A DNA stretch of 64,000 nt from Arachis hypogaea (taxonomy: Eukaryota > Streptophyta > Magnoliopsida > Fabales > Fabaceae): assembly GCF_003086295.3 (NCBI RefSeq), contig NC_092040.1:7564001-7628000 (forward strand), read 5' to 3'. Within the stretch, counting starts at the first letter, position 1. Each line of letters opens with the position of its first letter. The translations under genes and the position numbers were made by a program. The notes under the pieces were generated by a model that saw only the letters and a program-made list of their open reading frames with translations, searched no databases and was not told the origin of the DNA. Shown here piece after piece: positions 25,604 to 38,400 of this stretch.

Positions 25604-25853
25604 TCATAATGTAATTTTAGAGACATTCTTTGAAACAAATTTTGTCTCATTTCCTTTGTCATCCTTTTTTAAAGATGCTTGATAAATATCAACTAAGTAC
25701 TTTGGAGTACGACAGGTACGAGACCAATGACCTCTTCCACCACAACAAAAATATTTATCTTCTGTTGATTTATTTTGCCCATTATTTCTTTTTTTATCCC
25801 ACTTCTGGTGAGACTTTTCTTGTAAATATAATTTTTCTTTCTTCCATAATTTT
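25604..25853 (-). pseudogene. Copia gag 3' part with CCHC zinc knuckle
   Basis: The minus-strand frame contains CCGGRGHWSRTCRTPKYLVD, a nucleocapsid-type knuckle with one Cys position altered (F-C-C-G-G instead of C-x2-C). It stops at the boundary with the CACTA element; the N-terminal gag part lies beyond 31360. Confidence 0.8.
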
Positions 25854-25864
25854 CGCAACTAGAA

Positions 25865-26360
25865 AATGGATTAATACAGACAGATTTACAGGCAGATTTA
25901 GTCTTTATTACAGACGGATTTTTGGTTACCGACGAAATTACCGACGGATTTTGTTCTTATGTAAAAGCCCCGTCGGAAATTATTTACCGACAGATTTTTT
26001 TTCGTCGGAAAATTACAGACGGATTTTTACCAGTTACCGACGGATTTTCCCTATGTAAATGCTCTATCCATTTCCCGAAGGCGACGAACTTTCCGACGGA
26101 TTTTCCGCCTGTAATTACAGACGAATTTTCTGACAGATGTTTCGTCTGTAATTACAGACGGATTTTCAGACAGATTTTCCGTCTGTAATTACAGACGGAT
26201 TTTTTGACATATTTTTCGTCTGTAATTACAGACGGATTTTCAGATGAATTTTCCGTCTGTAATTACAGACGGATTTTTCGACAGATTTTTCGTCTGTAAT
26301 TTGAACTTTGGAAAATCATCTCACACTCTGATTACAGACAGAAAATCCGTCTGTAAATTC
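25865..26360. repeat. Left subterminal repeat array of CACTA element 1
   Basis: More than a dozen copies of ACAGACGGATTTT or its complement, many arranged head to head (TCCGTCTGTAATTACAGACG). In CACTA elements such motifs bind the TnpA-type protein; for this element that is inference. Confidence 0.85.
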
Positions 26361-26771
26361 GTCAGTAAGGTAAAATAGAATTTTTTTATTTTTCCAATTA
26401 CAAAATAAACTTATTTTGATACAAAATAAATATAAATTTAATATAAATTTTTATCTAATTTGTATTCACATATTTATAATATTTCAAAAAATAAACAAAT
26501 TCATCGTATTATCAAACTAAAAAAAAACTACTATAAACAAGCAAGTTAATATAATTCAAAATATAAACAAAGTGTATTGATATATCAACTATAATAATAA
26601 GTAATAAACATACATCAACAAAGTCTATTGAATAAATTAAAAGTTGTTAATGAGTATCCAAAGGGCTCTAAATGATTTTCCTCATACTAGTAAATTAAAA
26701 GACCTATATTGCAAGCAACTCCTATTCAATTTCCTAACTTATTTGAACAATTTTCGCTGCTCTAATAATTA

Positions 26772-26905
26772 ATAGATGAAGTTGGTGAAGGAGGTCCTGT
26801 GTTAATTCCACTTATCTCATCTACAAAATTCACTTCACTTGCTCTTTCTGCTGCTGCTTCTTCTTCATCATCCCAGCTTTCCAATAAAGGATCGAGAATG
26901 TAACA
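26772..26905 (-). pseudogene. Unassigned acidic coding fragment
   Basis: About 45 minus-strand codons read ILDPLLESWDDEEEAAAERA and then a Ser/Pro-rich tail that ends at a stop near 26772. Its composition suggests a genuine protein C-terminus, either of the element's own TnpA-like gene or of a captured gene. I do not recognise it. Confidence 0.35.
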
Positions 26906-27328
26906 CCATAATGCAAATAATGCACAAAATCCAGAATATATGTTGCATAGTCAATAGTGAACAAAATCTCAACTCACACCACAAACATGGCTGTTTCAAA
27001 TATAATCTAGTTAATAGTAAAAAAACAAACAGCTATTGCTATAATGCTGATAGTAATCACTGTCAAACAGTATTGTAATGTACAAACACATCTTCGAATT
27101 CAAATGCAAAGCAAAGTAATGATCATTCTTAACACTTTGCTGCTAAAAAAAATAAAGCACCCTTAACCGCAATAAGTAAAAATAAGATGAGTCTAATGTT
27201 CTTAATAGCAGGTCTCTCTACAGTGTGAGTATGTCTCCTCTGTTAATTATCTCCTTTTATTGTAAAACTTTGCTCTAAACTACCTACTGAACAATGAGTA
27301 TTTCAAGTTCAACTTCATAGCATTCAAT

Positions 27329-27436
27329 TTTGGCTGATCAGCAAACCAATTTTTTTTATCAGCAAACCAATGGAAGCATTCAATTTTGGTTGATCAGCAA
27401 ACCAATTTTGGCTGATCAGCAAACCAATTTTGGCAA
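27329..27436. repeat. 22-bp tandem repeat
   Basis: Four to five copies of TTTTGGCTGATCAGCAAACCAA and shortened variants. The unit includes the palindrome TGATCA. Confidence 0.8.
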
Positions 27437-27553
27437 TAACTTTCTGAACCTGCTCTAATCAGTTAAGGTACAGTTCATAATTTGGTGAGAATTTGGACCA
27501 TGCTAAAAGTTACCACTCAAGCTGGTGTGTCCAAGAAAGTAAAAAACCCATAC

Positions 27554-28035
27554 CTTTAAAAGTGCACTAGGTCCTTCTTCCTTGATAATTGTTTGAACAC
27601 AATCTACGATTCCATTATATTGGTTTGCATATCCCTTTAGGAGGAAAATGAACTTTGTTAATGGATTGATAATTGAAACTGGATATTCTTACTGATTTGC
27701 ATGCGGATTACAGTACATAACATGGAATCATCTGCATATGGCGTTATACGAGTTTCATGTGAAAACGAGATTGAAAAGGAAGAATACAGCAAAAGAAAAG
27801 TAGTAGGAAACAAGATTATTTAACCTGAACCATTAATCTTGTCTTGATGACATCAAGGGGAGTTGTTATAGCTCCAGTTAGTGCACCTAGAAAAATAAGA
27901 TTGTTAATCACATTTTAACACTGGTATAATGCTTTAAGTGCTACTATGCTAGCAGCAATCACACACCTTAAGAGGTTAATTAAGAGAATCGGAATCTATG
28001 TTGTGCTACAAGCCTACAACTTAGTATGTGTACAC

Positions 28036-28132
<97 letters not shown>

Positions 28133-28389
28133 TAGTCTTCTAATGTCATTTAAATATTTAATTACCTGCAAATGCACCAATAATTGCATTTTCTGGATCA
28201 TTCAAATTTCTTCGGGCCTAAAAATGGAATGGCAGTCACATCCTCTATCAAGAAATACAGTGCAACAAAACATATAACTATAGAGCTTGAGAAATTTACC
28301 GCAGCCATATAACTCATCCTAATCTGCTCATAGATGCAAAACTGAATAGCATCAAAGGGCAAATCCCGCAATAAAAAAGATCCATACCC
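27554..28389 (-). pseudogene. Captured fragment of mitochondrial S-adenosylmethionine carrier gene
   Basis: Four exons with good splice sites, minus strand: 28300-28389 (GYGSFLLRDLPFDAIQFCIY), 28166-28217 (RRNLNDPENAIIGAFA), 27825-27886 (GALTGAITTPLDVIKTRLMV) and 27554-27634 (GYANQYNGIVDCVQTIIKEE). The third contains the mitochondrial-carrier signature P-x-D-x-x-(K/R)-x-(K/R). Order and spacing match plant SAMC, which exchanges SAM and S-adenosylhomocysteine across organelle inner membranes. The start, the first carrier repeat and the end of the gene are absent, and introns are kept, so this is a DNA-level copy, not a processed one. It is not expected to make a carrier. Confidence 0.85.
28041..28130. 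repeat. Compound (CT)n(TA)n microsatellite
   Basis: About 28 CT units followed by about 14 TA units. Frames translating as Ser-Leu and Tyr-Ile repeats here are artefacts of the repeat. Confidence 0.95.
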
Positions 28390-28854
28390 CTGGGTTTCAA
28401 AGATCAATGTCAAAGGAAAAATAGGATTGTCAAATGTTTCTCAAAAGGAATATGATCAATATTAAACATGATATGTAGATACAATGCAGAATCAATTATG
28501 TAGGTGCAAGCATGGTATTTCTATGACATAGCTAACATAGTCTTCTTTGCTTGATTCGTTTTTAATACCTTAGAAAATTTCAAATCCTTCCTCATCCTAA
28601 TAATGATAGATTTTTTTTTTCAAAATTCAGTTTATATGATCAAATATGTCTTATACTATTCATAAACCACATTGCCTAATATGCAAGTCATTACAGTTTC
28701 TCCTCACAACTGATAAAAACAAATAGAAGACCAGGGGCCAAGCTGCATATGATACCAAATTTCTAAATATCATTACATGATGAAAATGCCAAATTATGAA
28801 TAATAGTTGCTAAACTGTTTAGAAGGAAGGATTTTAGAAGAAAAGAGATATTAC

Positions 28855-28911
28855 TGCTTTGAAGGGCCATCTTCCAGCACAATTAAATTCACTGAGTATT
28901 CCATTTCCAAG
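28855..28911 (-). pseudogene. Candidate 57-bp exon of unknown captured gene
   Basis: Between a good acceptor (gattgcag) and a donor (GTAATA), 19 codons read LGNGILSEFNCAGRWPFKA without a stop. It lies between the SAM-carrier and NRT2 pieces and could belong to either donor or to another gene. I do not recognise it. Confidence 0.3.
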
Positions 28912-29077
28912 CTGCAATCATGAAGCAGTTATGTGATGATCCATTACTTCTATTTTTGTCCTCTTTGTGTCAATGAGTCTGAACTTGACTAAAAGAACAC
29001 TCTGGAGAAAATGGAAAGCAATTCAATGAAACTAAAGATAACTCTAAAGAGAATAAAAGAAGAAGAAGAACACAAAC

Positions 29078-29448
29078 CGTCTTGAGACAAAAGGAACAAT
29101 TCCAAAGGTCATGCCACAAGTAGCTTGAACAAACACAGAGAATATGATCATAACAACAACAGAAACACTCAAAGATCCAACAAGCCCAAGAATTATGCAG
29201 AGGACACCATCGAATGTTTGGCAAAGCCACAAGGCCCAGAGCCTACCCCTCATTCCAAACCTCTTTGAAACTGCATCATATATGAACCCTCCACCGGGCC
29301 TGGAGAAAAGATTCGCCAATCCGAAATTGGCAGCAATGATCCCAGCAGTGTGCAGCTTGAGATTGAATCTGTCATAGAAGTACTCAGCTATGATGTTATC
29401 AATAGTCAACTCCACACCAAAGCAGTATCTATAAGTGAAGTACAGACA
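29078..29448 (-). pseudogene. Captured fragment of NRT2 high-affinity nitrate transporter gene
   Basis: About 123 codons on the minus strand include [46 protein letters not shown] and [14 protein letters not shown]. These are the middle transmembrane region of plant NRT2 proteins (major facilitator superfamily). The sequence ends at a splice-donor-like GTTTGT. Flanking NRT2 exons are missing, so no transporter could be made. Confidence 0.87.
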
Positions 29449-29737
29449 GCAGTATTCAATTTCTGAATAAAAAATTAATCTTTACAACAGCAAAAAAATA
29501 AATAAATAAAGCATAATGCCAACAAAAAAAGTGTCAAAAAGAGATTATAAAGCATTACTTACAGTATTTTAGCTTAGCTTAGCTTTGCTTAGCTTCCTTT
29601 TAATTGCAATAGGGAACAAGCAATAATCAAAATTAAACAAAGGGGAAGGAGAGAATGAAAAAGATGGGAGCATAGAGAGCATACATGTTCGTTCTTTGTT
29701 AAACATGTCGTTCTCAACCACCTTTGCTACTCCCAAT

Positions 29738-29803
29738 CAGCTATAGCAATTCTCTGCTTCTGTCCTCCAGAAAGTTGGGTGCCACCTTCTCCAACTTGTG
29801 TTA
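29738..29803 (-). pseudogene. Captured fragment of ABCB-type transporter gene
   Basis: About 22 codons read TQVGEGGTQLSGGQKQRIAI on the minus strand. This is the ABC signature (LSGGQ) region of a P-glycoprotein/ABCB nucleotide-binding domain. The frame diverges right after IAIA, where ABCB proteins continue with R-A, so the captured piece stops there. Confidence 0.8.
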
Positions 29804-30588
29804 GAAACAAACTATCAGGCTTTAAATTTAAATGCGTATTTTCTGATATTAAAGTGTTTTAGATCTACACTTTACTAAAAAACACAATAAAATGAGGTTA
29901 AGAGATTAGGTCACTTTGCATCTAAAATTAATTGGCCAATTCTCTGGTGCATTTAACTTTCATGCTGAAATTTGTCATTTTAATATATCAATTTGGAAAA
30001 AAGCTGTCATTTTAATGGAAGAGTCTTCTCCTAATCTCATTTGTGAGGAAGTTATTCTTTCACCTGGAGAGAGATAATCTTGGATGATCACAAACCCAAG
30101 TAGCTAGTAATAAAATCAAACTATGATGTAATTCACTAAAACCTATCATGACAACATCAAAACCTTTCCCTCATTGGATACGGCTGGATGCATGAATCAA
30201 GCAAAGTTAAGTGATTAGCAGCATCATCCATCAACCCCAAAATAAATCAAATCAAATTGGAAAATAAAAAAGTTGAAAAAAAAAAGAAAAAAAGCTTATC
30301 ATCGTAGAAGAAAATATACTCCATCAAGCAAACAATACAAGAAATTAATATGAATAAAAAATAAAAAACAGTAATTATAACAATTAACAAAAGAATAAAC
30401 AGAGAAATTAGGTTTGGAAAACTGAAAAACTGTGAAGAGTGGCACCTGAAGCAAATTTTGAAGATATGAATCACCACATTTACTAAACTTCAAGGCTGGT
30501 CAATCTTCAACTCCTTTGTACAAACACCAAAGCCAATACACGCAGCAACTACTACCTGAATAAGAACAAGTTGTTTGGCTACTAAGAA

Positions 30589-30591
<3 letters not shown>

Positions 30592-30627
<36 letters not shown>
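30592..30627. repeat. (GA)n microsatellite
   Basis: About 17 GA units in the right part of CACTA element 1. Confidence 0.93.
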
Positions 30628-30631
<4 letters not shown>

Positions 30632-30639
30632 AATAAGAG

Positions 30640-31060
30640 GCAAAACCGCAAATCAAGCACCTTTGAGAATTAAAGGAAGCAGAGATTAAATCACAAAATC
30701 GGAAATGAAATCACAAAATCAGAAACAACGAGGGCGAGGAGCAGAGATTAAATCACAAAATCACAAACCGGCGAGGAGCAGAGAATCAGAAACAATGGAC
30801 GGTGAGGAGGGGAGGAACCCTTCGCGACGGCGACGCCACGAGCTCAACTCAGAACTTTGTGCGACGGCGAGAAGAGGAGGAAAGATGCGAAGAGGGTCGA
30901 GTAGAGCTTCCCCAGATGACGAGGGCACCCACGGTCTGTCCCCGCCGGCAGCGACACCACCTTCTACCAGAGGAGAAGAGTTCGAGGGATGAGGGCTGCT
31001 GGAAACGTTCGAGGGATGAGTGTGAATGGAGTGTGAATGGGTGGTGATAAAATTAGGGTT
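30640..31060 (+). other. GC-rich block of unknown origin in CACTA element 1
   Basis: This stretch is clearly GC-richer than its surroundings. It has two overlapping plus-strand frames (30705-30992 and 30802-31047) rich in Arg, Glu, Ser and Pro. The minus strand could equally be a captured first exon or promoter. No family was recognised and no function is claimed. Confidence 0.35.
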
Positions 31061-31074
31061 ACCTCAATATTTTC

Positions 31075-31345
31075 GACAGAAAATTTAAATTACAGACGGA
31101 TTTTCTGTCTGTAATAATTTAACAAAATGCAGCGTTTTGTCTATTTAATTACAGACGAAAAATCCGTCTGTAACTATTTTTCACGGAAAAAAATTAATTT
31201 TTCCGACGGAATTATCGACGGATTCTCTTTTCCGTCTGTAATTTATGCTAATTCATTTTTTTATTTTTCAACAAAAAATTCCTCTGAAATTCCCTCTGTA
31301 TTTCCGTGGGATAAAATCCGTCGGAAATATCCGTCTATAATAACT
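31075..31345. repeat. Right subterminal repeat array of CACTA element 1
   Basis: Copies of ACAGACGGA and TCCGTCTGT mirror the left array and end in the CACTACTAGAAAA terminus. Confidence 0.83.
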
Positions 31346-31360
31346 AGTTTTCTAGTAGTG

Positions 31361-31990
31361 TTTTCTTGTTACCAAAACCTTACCATTTACCTTTTTTAGA
31401 GGTATAATTTGTCGTATTTGCTTCAGAAAATAGGGTAGCGCCAGTTGGACGCGCTTCATGATTTCTTAAAGATAATTCATTGTTACGTTCAGTAACAAGA
31501 AGGCAAAAAATTAGCCCAGAATAATTTTTAGATTCTTTTTCTCGATACTGCTGCTATAGGAGCACATTCAAGGCATGGAATGTCGAGAAAATTTTTTCTA
31601 ACATATCATTATCAGTTATTTTTTTTACATAATTTCATTTGTGAGATAATTCGAAACATTATTGAATTGTATTCATTTATAGATTTAAAATCTTGTAGAC
31701 ACAAGTGTGTCCACTCATATCGGGTTTTAGGAAGTATCACTATCTTTTGATGATTATACATTTCTTCAATATTCTTCCACGTCTCTACAGGATATTTTAG
31801 TGTGAAATATTTATTTTTCAATCTTTCGTCAAGATGACGACGAAAGAAGATCATAACTTTGGATTTATTCTTTCGGGATGCTTTATTTTTAATGTTAATA
31901 GTATCTCCAAAATCTATTGGATTAAGATGAGTTTTGGCATCTAATATCCATGATAAATAGTTGTTTCTAGATATATCAAGAGTATTAAAT
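31361..31990 (-). pseudogene. Copia gag N-terminal part
   Basis: The 80-codon frame at 31612-31854 (minus) reads FFRRHLDERLKNKYFTLKYP, then W-K-N-I and CLQDFKSINEYNS. This is the capsid-like region of copia gag proteins. It continues, after removal of the CACTA insertion, into the zinc-knuckle part at 25604-25853. Confidence 0.78.
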
Positions 31991-32072
31991 TCAAATTAAG
32001 AGAACTTTCACATAATAAAAATTTATTACCTGAATCTTCTTAAATTTTGATTAGAGTCTTGTACTAATAATG

Positions 32073-32392
32073 TGTTATGAAATAAATAAATAAAAAATAA
32101 ATAAATATAAAATAAAAAATATAAATAAAAAATTTTAATAATAATATTCACTATTATTTCAATATAATTGAGATGATATATATATATATATATATATATA
32201 CGTAACAATTTTTGTATTTTTAAATTTTATTAATGTAATTTATTTTGAAAATATATATATATATATACGTAACAAATTTTGTATTTTTAAATTTTATTAA
32301 TGTAATTTATTTTGAGAATTTGAACTCTCTCTTTATTGAGAAACTGAACTGTTCAAGTTATTAAATAATGGATATTCATTTTTATCACAACA
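32073..32392 (-). repeat. Copia 5' LTR
   Basis: Partner of 21340-21617. It contains TA-repeat expansions at about 32177-32200 and 32252-32270, with a duplicated segment CGTAACAA(A/T)TTTTGTATTTTT between them. Confidence 0.78.
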
Positions 32393-33444
32393 AAATGGTT
32401 GATCCTTAAACTTTTTTGTTTTTAATATGTAAAATCTTTCTTTTTCGACTGTGAGAAGAAGAAGTGAAATTTATTTTGCATGAAACAATAACTTAATTGC
32501 GAAATATTTGAGTTTAAGATAAAATAATTCTTTTTTTAAAGACCATTTCAAATGAATTTTAATTATCAATTTAAGTGTAATTTATTTAGATAATTTTTTT
32601 CGATCGAAAATAGTTATTTGCACAATTGAATGATGTTTTTTTTAATTTAAATTAGTTGATTTTTGAATTTATTACTTAATAAATAATTGTTTAAGAAATT
32701 ATTCTTTTATTTGTACTACAAATTTTTATATTATTTTTAATATATATAATAATATGCTTGAAATATTTAATAAAAATTTAAATAAAAATAAATTATATAT
32801 TTATCTGACTAAATATGAAATGTGATGAATGTTTCACAATCACAAATTTGGATTTGTAAACTTTTTTGTCATTCTTAGTAATTTTTTGTAGTATGTGATT
32901 TAATTCTTGTTTTTTTATGATCTTGCATTTTTTTCCTTTTTTTCACAAACTTCACCATAGTAATGCCAATAATTTAAATAATTGACAAAATAATAAATAA
33001 CTTGATAGTTATGCTCTATTATCTTTGTCGTTATACTCGTTTTGATGCTTCTAGTTTGTGATGGCATGGGTGGATTTCTATGTGCCTGGACAAAATAAAT
33101 AATACACAACAGCAATAATAAAGACAATCCAATCATATCTTATTTTTATTTAGTTGCATGTCTCAAATTCCCTTTACAATAATACTAATAAAGAAACAAA
33201 AAATAATAAACTTAAATCGTTTAAATATATTTTATTTAATATTTATTTATTATAGAATATATTAAATAAAATTAAAAATAATCAATTTTAATAATTTTTT
33301 ATTAGTATTTTTAATTATCAAATATTTTTATTTTTTTGTGTGTGTATAATTACAATAATTTAGAGTTATATATATTTATTGGTTTAAATAAAATAACATT
33401 TAATTTTAAATTCTAATTTAATATATTTTAGAATCAGATAGATT
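32393..33444. other. AT-rich spacer between copia and Mutator-like elements
   Basis: No gene or clear repeat seen. Very AT-rich throughout. Confidence 0.5.
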
Positions 33445-36400
33445 GGTTAAGTAAATCTCTAAAGTGGTTTCTTAGATTGAGTATGTACATTAATGTTGCC
33501 CTTAATTTTTAATTGTACTAAATATACCTTCTAGTTTGAGCTCCGAGCAACATACAGATCCTTCTACCTAATTTCAGCATGAGTCAGCAGGCAGAGCACT
33601 GACCTGGCGCTGCCAACTCCACGTAAAACGTCTGAAACGACGTTGTTTTGCTTGTAAAGGGGGATTGAAGCAAAACGGAGTCGTAATGTCATGTAGGGGT
33701 ATTGAAAAATTTCTTGGACAAGGGTGATAATTCATAAGTATTTCTTCTTCTTCAAACGTTTCTTCTCCTCTTCCTCCAGAGAATATCGTCACAGTAGGGC
33801 ACCTTCACCTTACCGATTTTCTGAGTTCGTTGGCAGGAGAAAGAAGGACGCCAACCATAGAAAGTTGCTGAACCAGAGGATACCATTATTGTGAATATCA
33901 ACAAGATTAGCAATACTGTTACGAATTAAAATCTAATTTATTTTTTTGGGTACTCATTAATGGTTCTTCACTTGAGTTGTTGTTTCAAGTGATTTCATTT
34001 GCATTTGGTGTTTTTTTTTTAGATTATTATGCTGTTAGATTTTTTGTGGTTACTATGTTAGCATGGGATTTAGTTTGCTCTATTTTTTTATTTATGAAAC
34101 AGGGGATTTTTCCATTAATGATACTCAGGTGGAGTTGTGGTACACTGTTAGTGCTGCATGTGTTTCGTTTGTTTATTTATATATCTTGCAAATAGATAAA
34201 GTATTGGACATTATGTTTCATTACGGAGGAACTTTCGAAAAGGGTGTTAATAGAAAGATGAGGTACTATCATGATAATAGAAGCTGCCTAGGTGATGTTG
34301 AGGTGGATAGGTTGGATGTATTTTATTTGAGAAACTACTTTGAGGAGCTAGGTTATGACAGAATGAAGGAAGTTTGGTGGCTTGTAGCTGAAAAGAGCAT
34401 AGAGGAGGGTTTGAGAAAGTTAAACATTGATGCAGACTTAAGAGAGATGTGTCGGATGGGTTCACAAAACCAGGGTCTTGTTGATATATTTATTGAACAT
34501 GAGGTTTCATAACCTGAACTGATGCAAGGGAAAGAGGTTATGATATATGTTGATGATCAAGTAAGGGATCTTAGAGTGCAAGCAAAGAAAAATACCATAT
34601 CCATCCCACATCGTTGTGCCAATCCAAATGCCAAAAAGACTCCTACTATTAATATTAGTCTACCTAGGGAGCAGGAAGTTAAAGCCTCAATTACGGTGCA
34701 TACTGAACAAAAACTAAAAAAGAAGACTAAGAAAGCTCCCAAACCAACTCAAACCAAAGTGAACAGGAGATATTACTTGAGGTCTGCTACTGGGGTAGGT
34801 TGCACAAAAGGTCAGGAAAAGCCTCAAGGTAGCAAGATACCTATAATCTTGTTGTCCTCTGATGAAGACTCCTTTAATTCTGATGAGAGTTCAGAATATG
34901 AGCCCTATAAACCAGTTAGGAAAGACAACTCATCTAATTTATATGCTGTGGACCCTGTTCCTTCACGTAAGCTAAAAAATAAAAAGAAAATCACAAATAA
35001 AAGTAATGAACAAGGTAATAGTAAGTGCAAGAGTAAGGATAAGGAGCAGATATGTGTTGATGATGACGTTTTCGTAGAGGATGTCTCTGATGTTGAAGTA
35101 GATCTTGGATTCGTGGGAAGTGGTAGGACGGATAATTATGATGCCTATGATTCTGGAACTGATTCTGACGGTGCCAAATCGTGGCATTCGTTGGAGATGA
35201 AAACTCCACCCAATTCTAAAGATGAACTAGAGGAAGAGGTCAGATCTGATGAGGTGTTTCCAGTTTTTAGGGAGGGTGCTAGGTTTGGTGAATTATATTT
35301 AGAGGTTGGAATGAAGTTTAATACCATGTGGGATTTTAAAGAGGTTGTTAGGGAGTATACCATTCAGGAGGAAAGGTGTATTCAATTCAACAAAAATGAT
35401 AGGAAGAGGTTAAGGGCAGTATGCAAGGTGAAGGAATGTAACTGTGTTATTTTTGCTTCCAAGGACTGTGATGATACTTGCTGGCAAGTGAAGACATTTA
35501 GAAATGATCATACATGTGCGAGAGAGGACAAGAATAGAGCAGCCAACAGAAACTGGGTTGCTAGTAAATTGGTAAGAAAAGTGAGAAAATATCCCAACTT
35601 TAGACATTGTGATGCTAATACATTCTTCAAGACTAAGTATGATTTGTCATTGAATAGGAATTTAATCTCAAGGACACTATCTGATGTTAGAAACCTTGTC
35701 TATGGTGATGAAAAGGCACAATATGCATGCAATGGTAAAGGACTATGGGGAGACACTTTTGAAAACCAACCCAAGTTCAACTATTTAGATTTGCACTATT
35801 CCACAGCCAAAGAGTGAGGTGATTTTTGATAAGATGTATGTCTGTTTAAATGGATACAAGAATGGCTTCAGGGCTGGTTGTTGTCCACTCATTGGACTAG
35901 ATGGAGCTTTCCTAAAAACTATGTTTGGAGGCCAAATTCTTTCAGCTGTTGCGCAAGATGCTAATCATCATATATACGTCATTGCATGGGCAATCATGGA
36001 GGTTGAAAACACAGTGAATTGGAAGTGGTTTCTTGAACTGTTGCACCAAGACTTGGGAGATTACAAGACACATAGTTGGTATTTTATTTCTGACATGCAA
36101 AAAGTATTTAACTTATTATGCCTATGATGATTTATCATATTAGTTGCTAGTGCTATGTTTAAAGGACTTGTACATATTAGTTGCTACTGTATCATATTAG
36201 TTGCTACTACTATGATGGATTCACTGTATCATATTAGTTGCCACTGCTATGTTTAAAGGACTTGTTTAGTGGCACGATAACAAAAGTTAAGGACTTTTAT
36301 TGTGAATAAACAACAATGTGAGGGATTGTTATGGTGAGTGAAACCCAATGTGAGGGACGTTTATAGGTCACGATTAGGAATACTTATGCACTTTAATCTG

Positions 36401-37436
36401 TAACAATTGATGGATATGAATGCCTAATTGTATGCGTTAAACTCTGGGTTGCAGGGCCTGATTCATGCTATGCAGGAGGTGATGCCTAATGTACATCACC
36501 GATTCTGTGTATGGCATATTTGGAGAAATTTTAATAAACAATGGAAAGATATAGAGCTATGGGGCTTATTATGGGACTGTGCACAAGCCACTACTTTTGA
36601 AGAGTTCAAGGAACACAGGAAAAAGATGAAGTGGCTTAATGCGGATGCATGGGCATACCTAGAAAAATGGCCGACACATTCTTGGACAAGATCACAGTTC
36701 AGTCATAGGCCAAAATTAGATTCAATTTGTAACAATGCGTGTAAAGTATTCAATGCAAAGAAAAAGGAAGTTAGGAGAAAGCCGATAATCATATTGCTTG
36801 AAGAGGTGAGGATGTTTGTAATGAGGACAATGGCCAAAAATAAGGTGAAGCTGGATAATCATGTGGGATACTTTCCCCAATAATCAAGAGCAGACTTGAA
36901 AAGGTGAGGAAGGAATGTAAACACTGGCAACCAATTTGGGCTGGAGACACCAGCTATGAGAAGTTCGAGGTGCATGGACACCTTACAAACCATGTAGTTG
37001 ACTTGAGAAAAAGGCTACGTACTTGCCAATTTTGGATGCTAACTTGTAATATATTTAAATCTCTGTCACAAATTTATCATAAGTTCATTAGTTGTTTATT
37101 CTGCCTAGTTACCCAATTACTTATTCACTATAATGGTACGAGTTTCATGATTACTTAGTCACCAATATGCTTGGCTGGTTAATCGGTTAGCCATTAACAT
37201 AAGTACTCAATGTCTAATTACTTAGTGAGAATTTGGTTATTATTACTACTATTGCAGGAATTCTGTGTGTTCATGCTTGTGCTGCTATTGCTAGAGTGAA
37301 CAAGCATCCAGAGGATTTCTGTCACAAGCTATTAACTATGGACTTATACAAAGCCACTTACAGCCACCACATCAACCCCCTACCTGGCCAACAATTATGG
37401 GAAAGATCTGAAAACAATAGACATTTGGCACCATTC

Positions 37437-37830
37437 ACTACAAGAAATAGGGTAATTATTGACGCCAAAAATCGACGGTCAAGTTTCCCGTCGATATTTT
37501 TCGACGGCTTGCCGTCGATAAAACAGAAAAGAGATTATTTGAAATAAAATATTAAAATCAACGACGATGTCGTCTATTATTTTGGCAACCTTCTAACCCC
37601 TTAATACTATCGTCACATTACCGACAAAACAGTAGTTGAAAAATTTTTTTCTTTTAAAATCGACAGATTGGTTGCCTATTTTAACAATTAAAATATCAAC
37701 GACTTTTGTCGTTGATAAATTTAGACGATAGAGATTTCTTTTGTAGATCAAATAAACGGTGTAGATTTATTATATAAAATAGACGGCTAAAGTGTTAATT
37801 TTTATTTAATTAAAATTGACAAAATAGTCG
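37437..37830. repeat. Left subterminal repeat region of CACTA element 2
   Basis: Repeated ATCGACGG/CCGTCGAT and degenerate forms (for example GTCGTTGATAAA). Mirrored at 40945-41290. Confidence 0.75.
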
Positions 37831-37869
37831 TCAATTTTTATCCAAAAGAACATCACTCCCGCGTTTACT

Positions 37870-38400
<531 letters not shown>

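Larger units (their letters stand above)
25854..31360. mobile_element. CACTA (En/Spm) element 1, gene-capturing, 5.5 kb
   Basis: The right end read inward is CACTACTAGAAAACTAG and the left end is CGCAACTAGAAAATGG, a 13-bp TIR with two differences. A 3-bp duplication TTT flanks it (25851-25853 and 31361-31363). Subterminal repeats of ACAGACGGATTTT and its complement fill 25865-26360 and 31075-31345, as is typical of CACTA elements. No transposase was recognised. The interior holds exon-intron pieces of at least three unrelated host genes, all on the minus strand. It lies inside the copia gag gene and is therefore younger than that insertion. Confidence 0.9.
21340..32392 (-). mobile_element. 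Ty1/copia retrotransposon, decayed, split by a CACTA element
   Basis: The element reads on the minus strand: gag (31.9-25.6 kb, interrupted), protease, integrase, reverse transcriptase and RNase H (to about 21.9 kb), in the copia order with integrase before reverse transcriptase. Related LTRs lie at 21340-21617 and 32073-32392, both starting TGTT(G/A)TGAAATAAATAAAT. Flanking pentamers AAATA and AAATG are a near-match target duplication. A purine-rich tract (CAAAAGGAAG on the minus strand, 21618-21627) adjoins the 3' LTR. The LTRs have diverged and the frames hold many stops, so the insertion is old and inactive. Confidence 0.87.

Noticed and set aside
28026..28131. Frames with long Ser-Leu and Tyr-Ile repeats
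   Set aside because: They are translations of (CT)n(TA)n microsatellite DNA and have no coding character.
29044..29448. A nitrate transporter gene
   Set aside because: Only one internal exon of NRT2 is present, between CACTA ends and without flanking exons, so it is annotated as a captured fragment.
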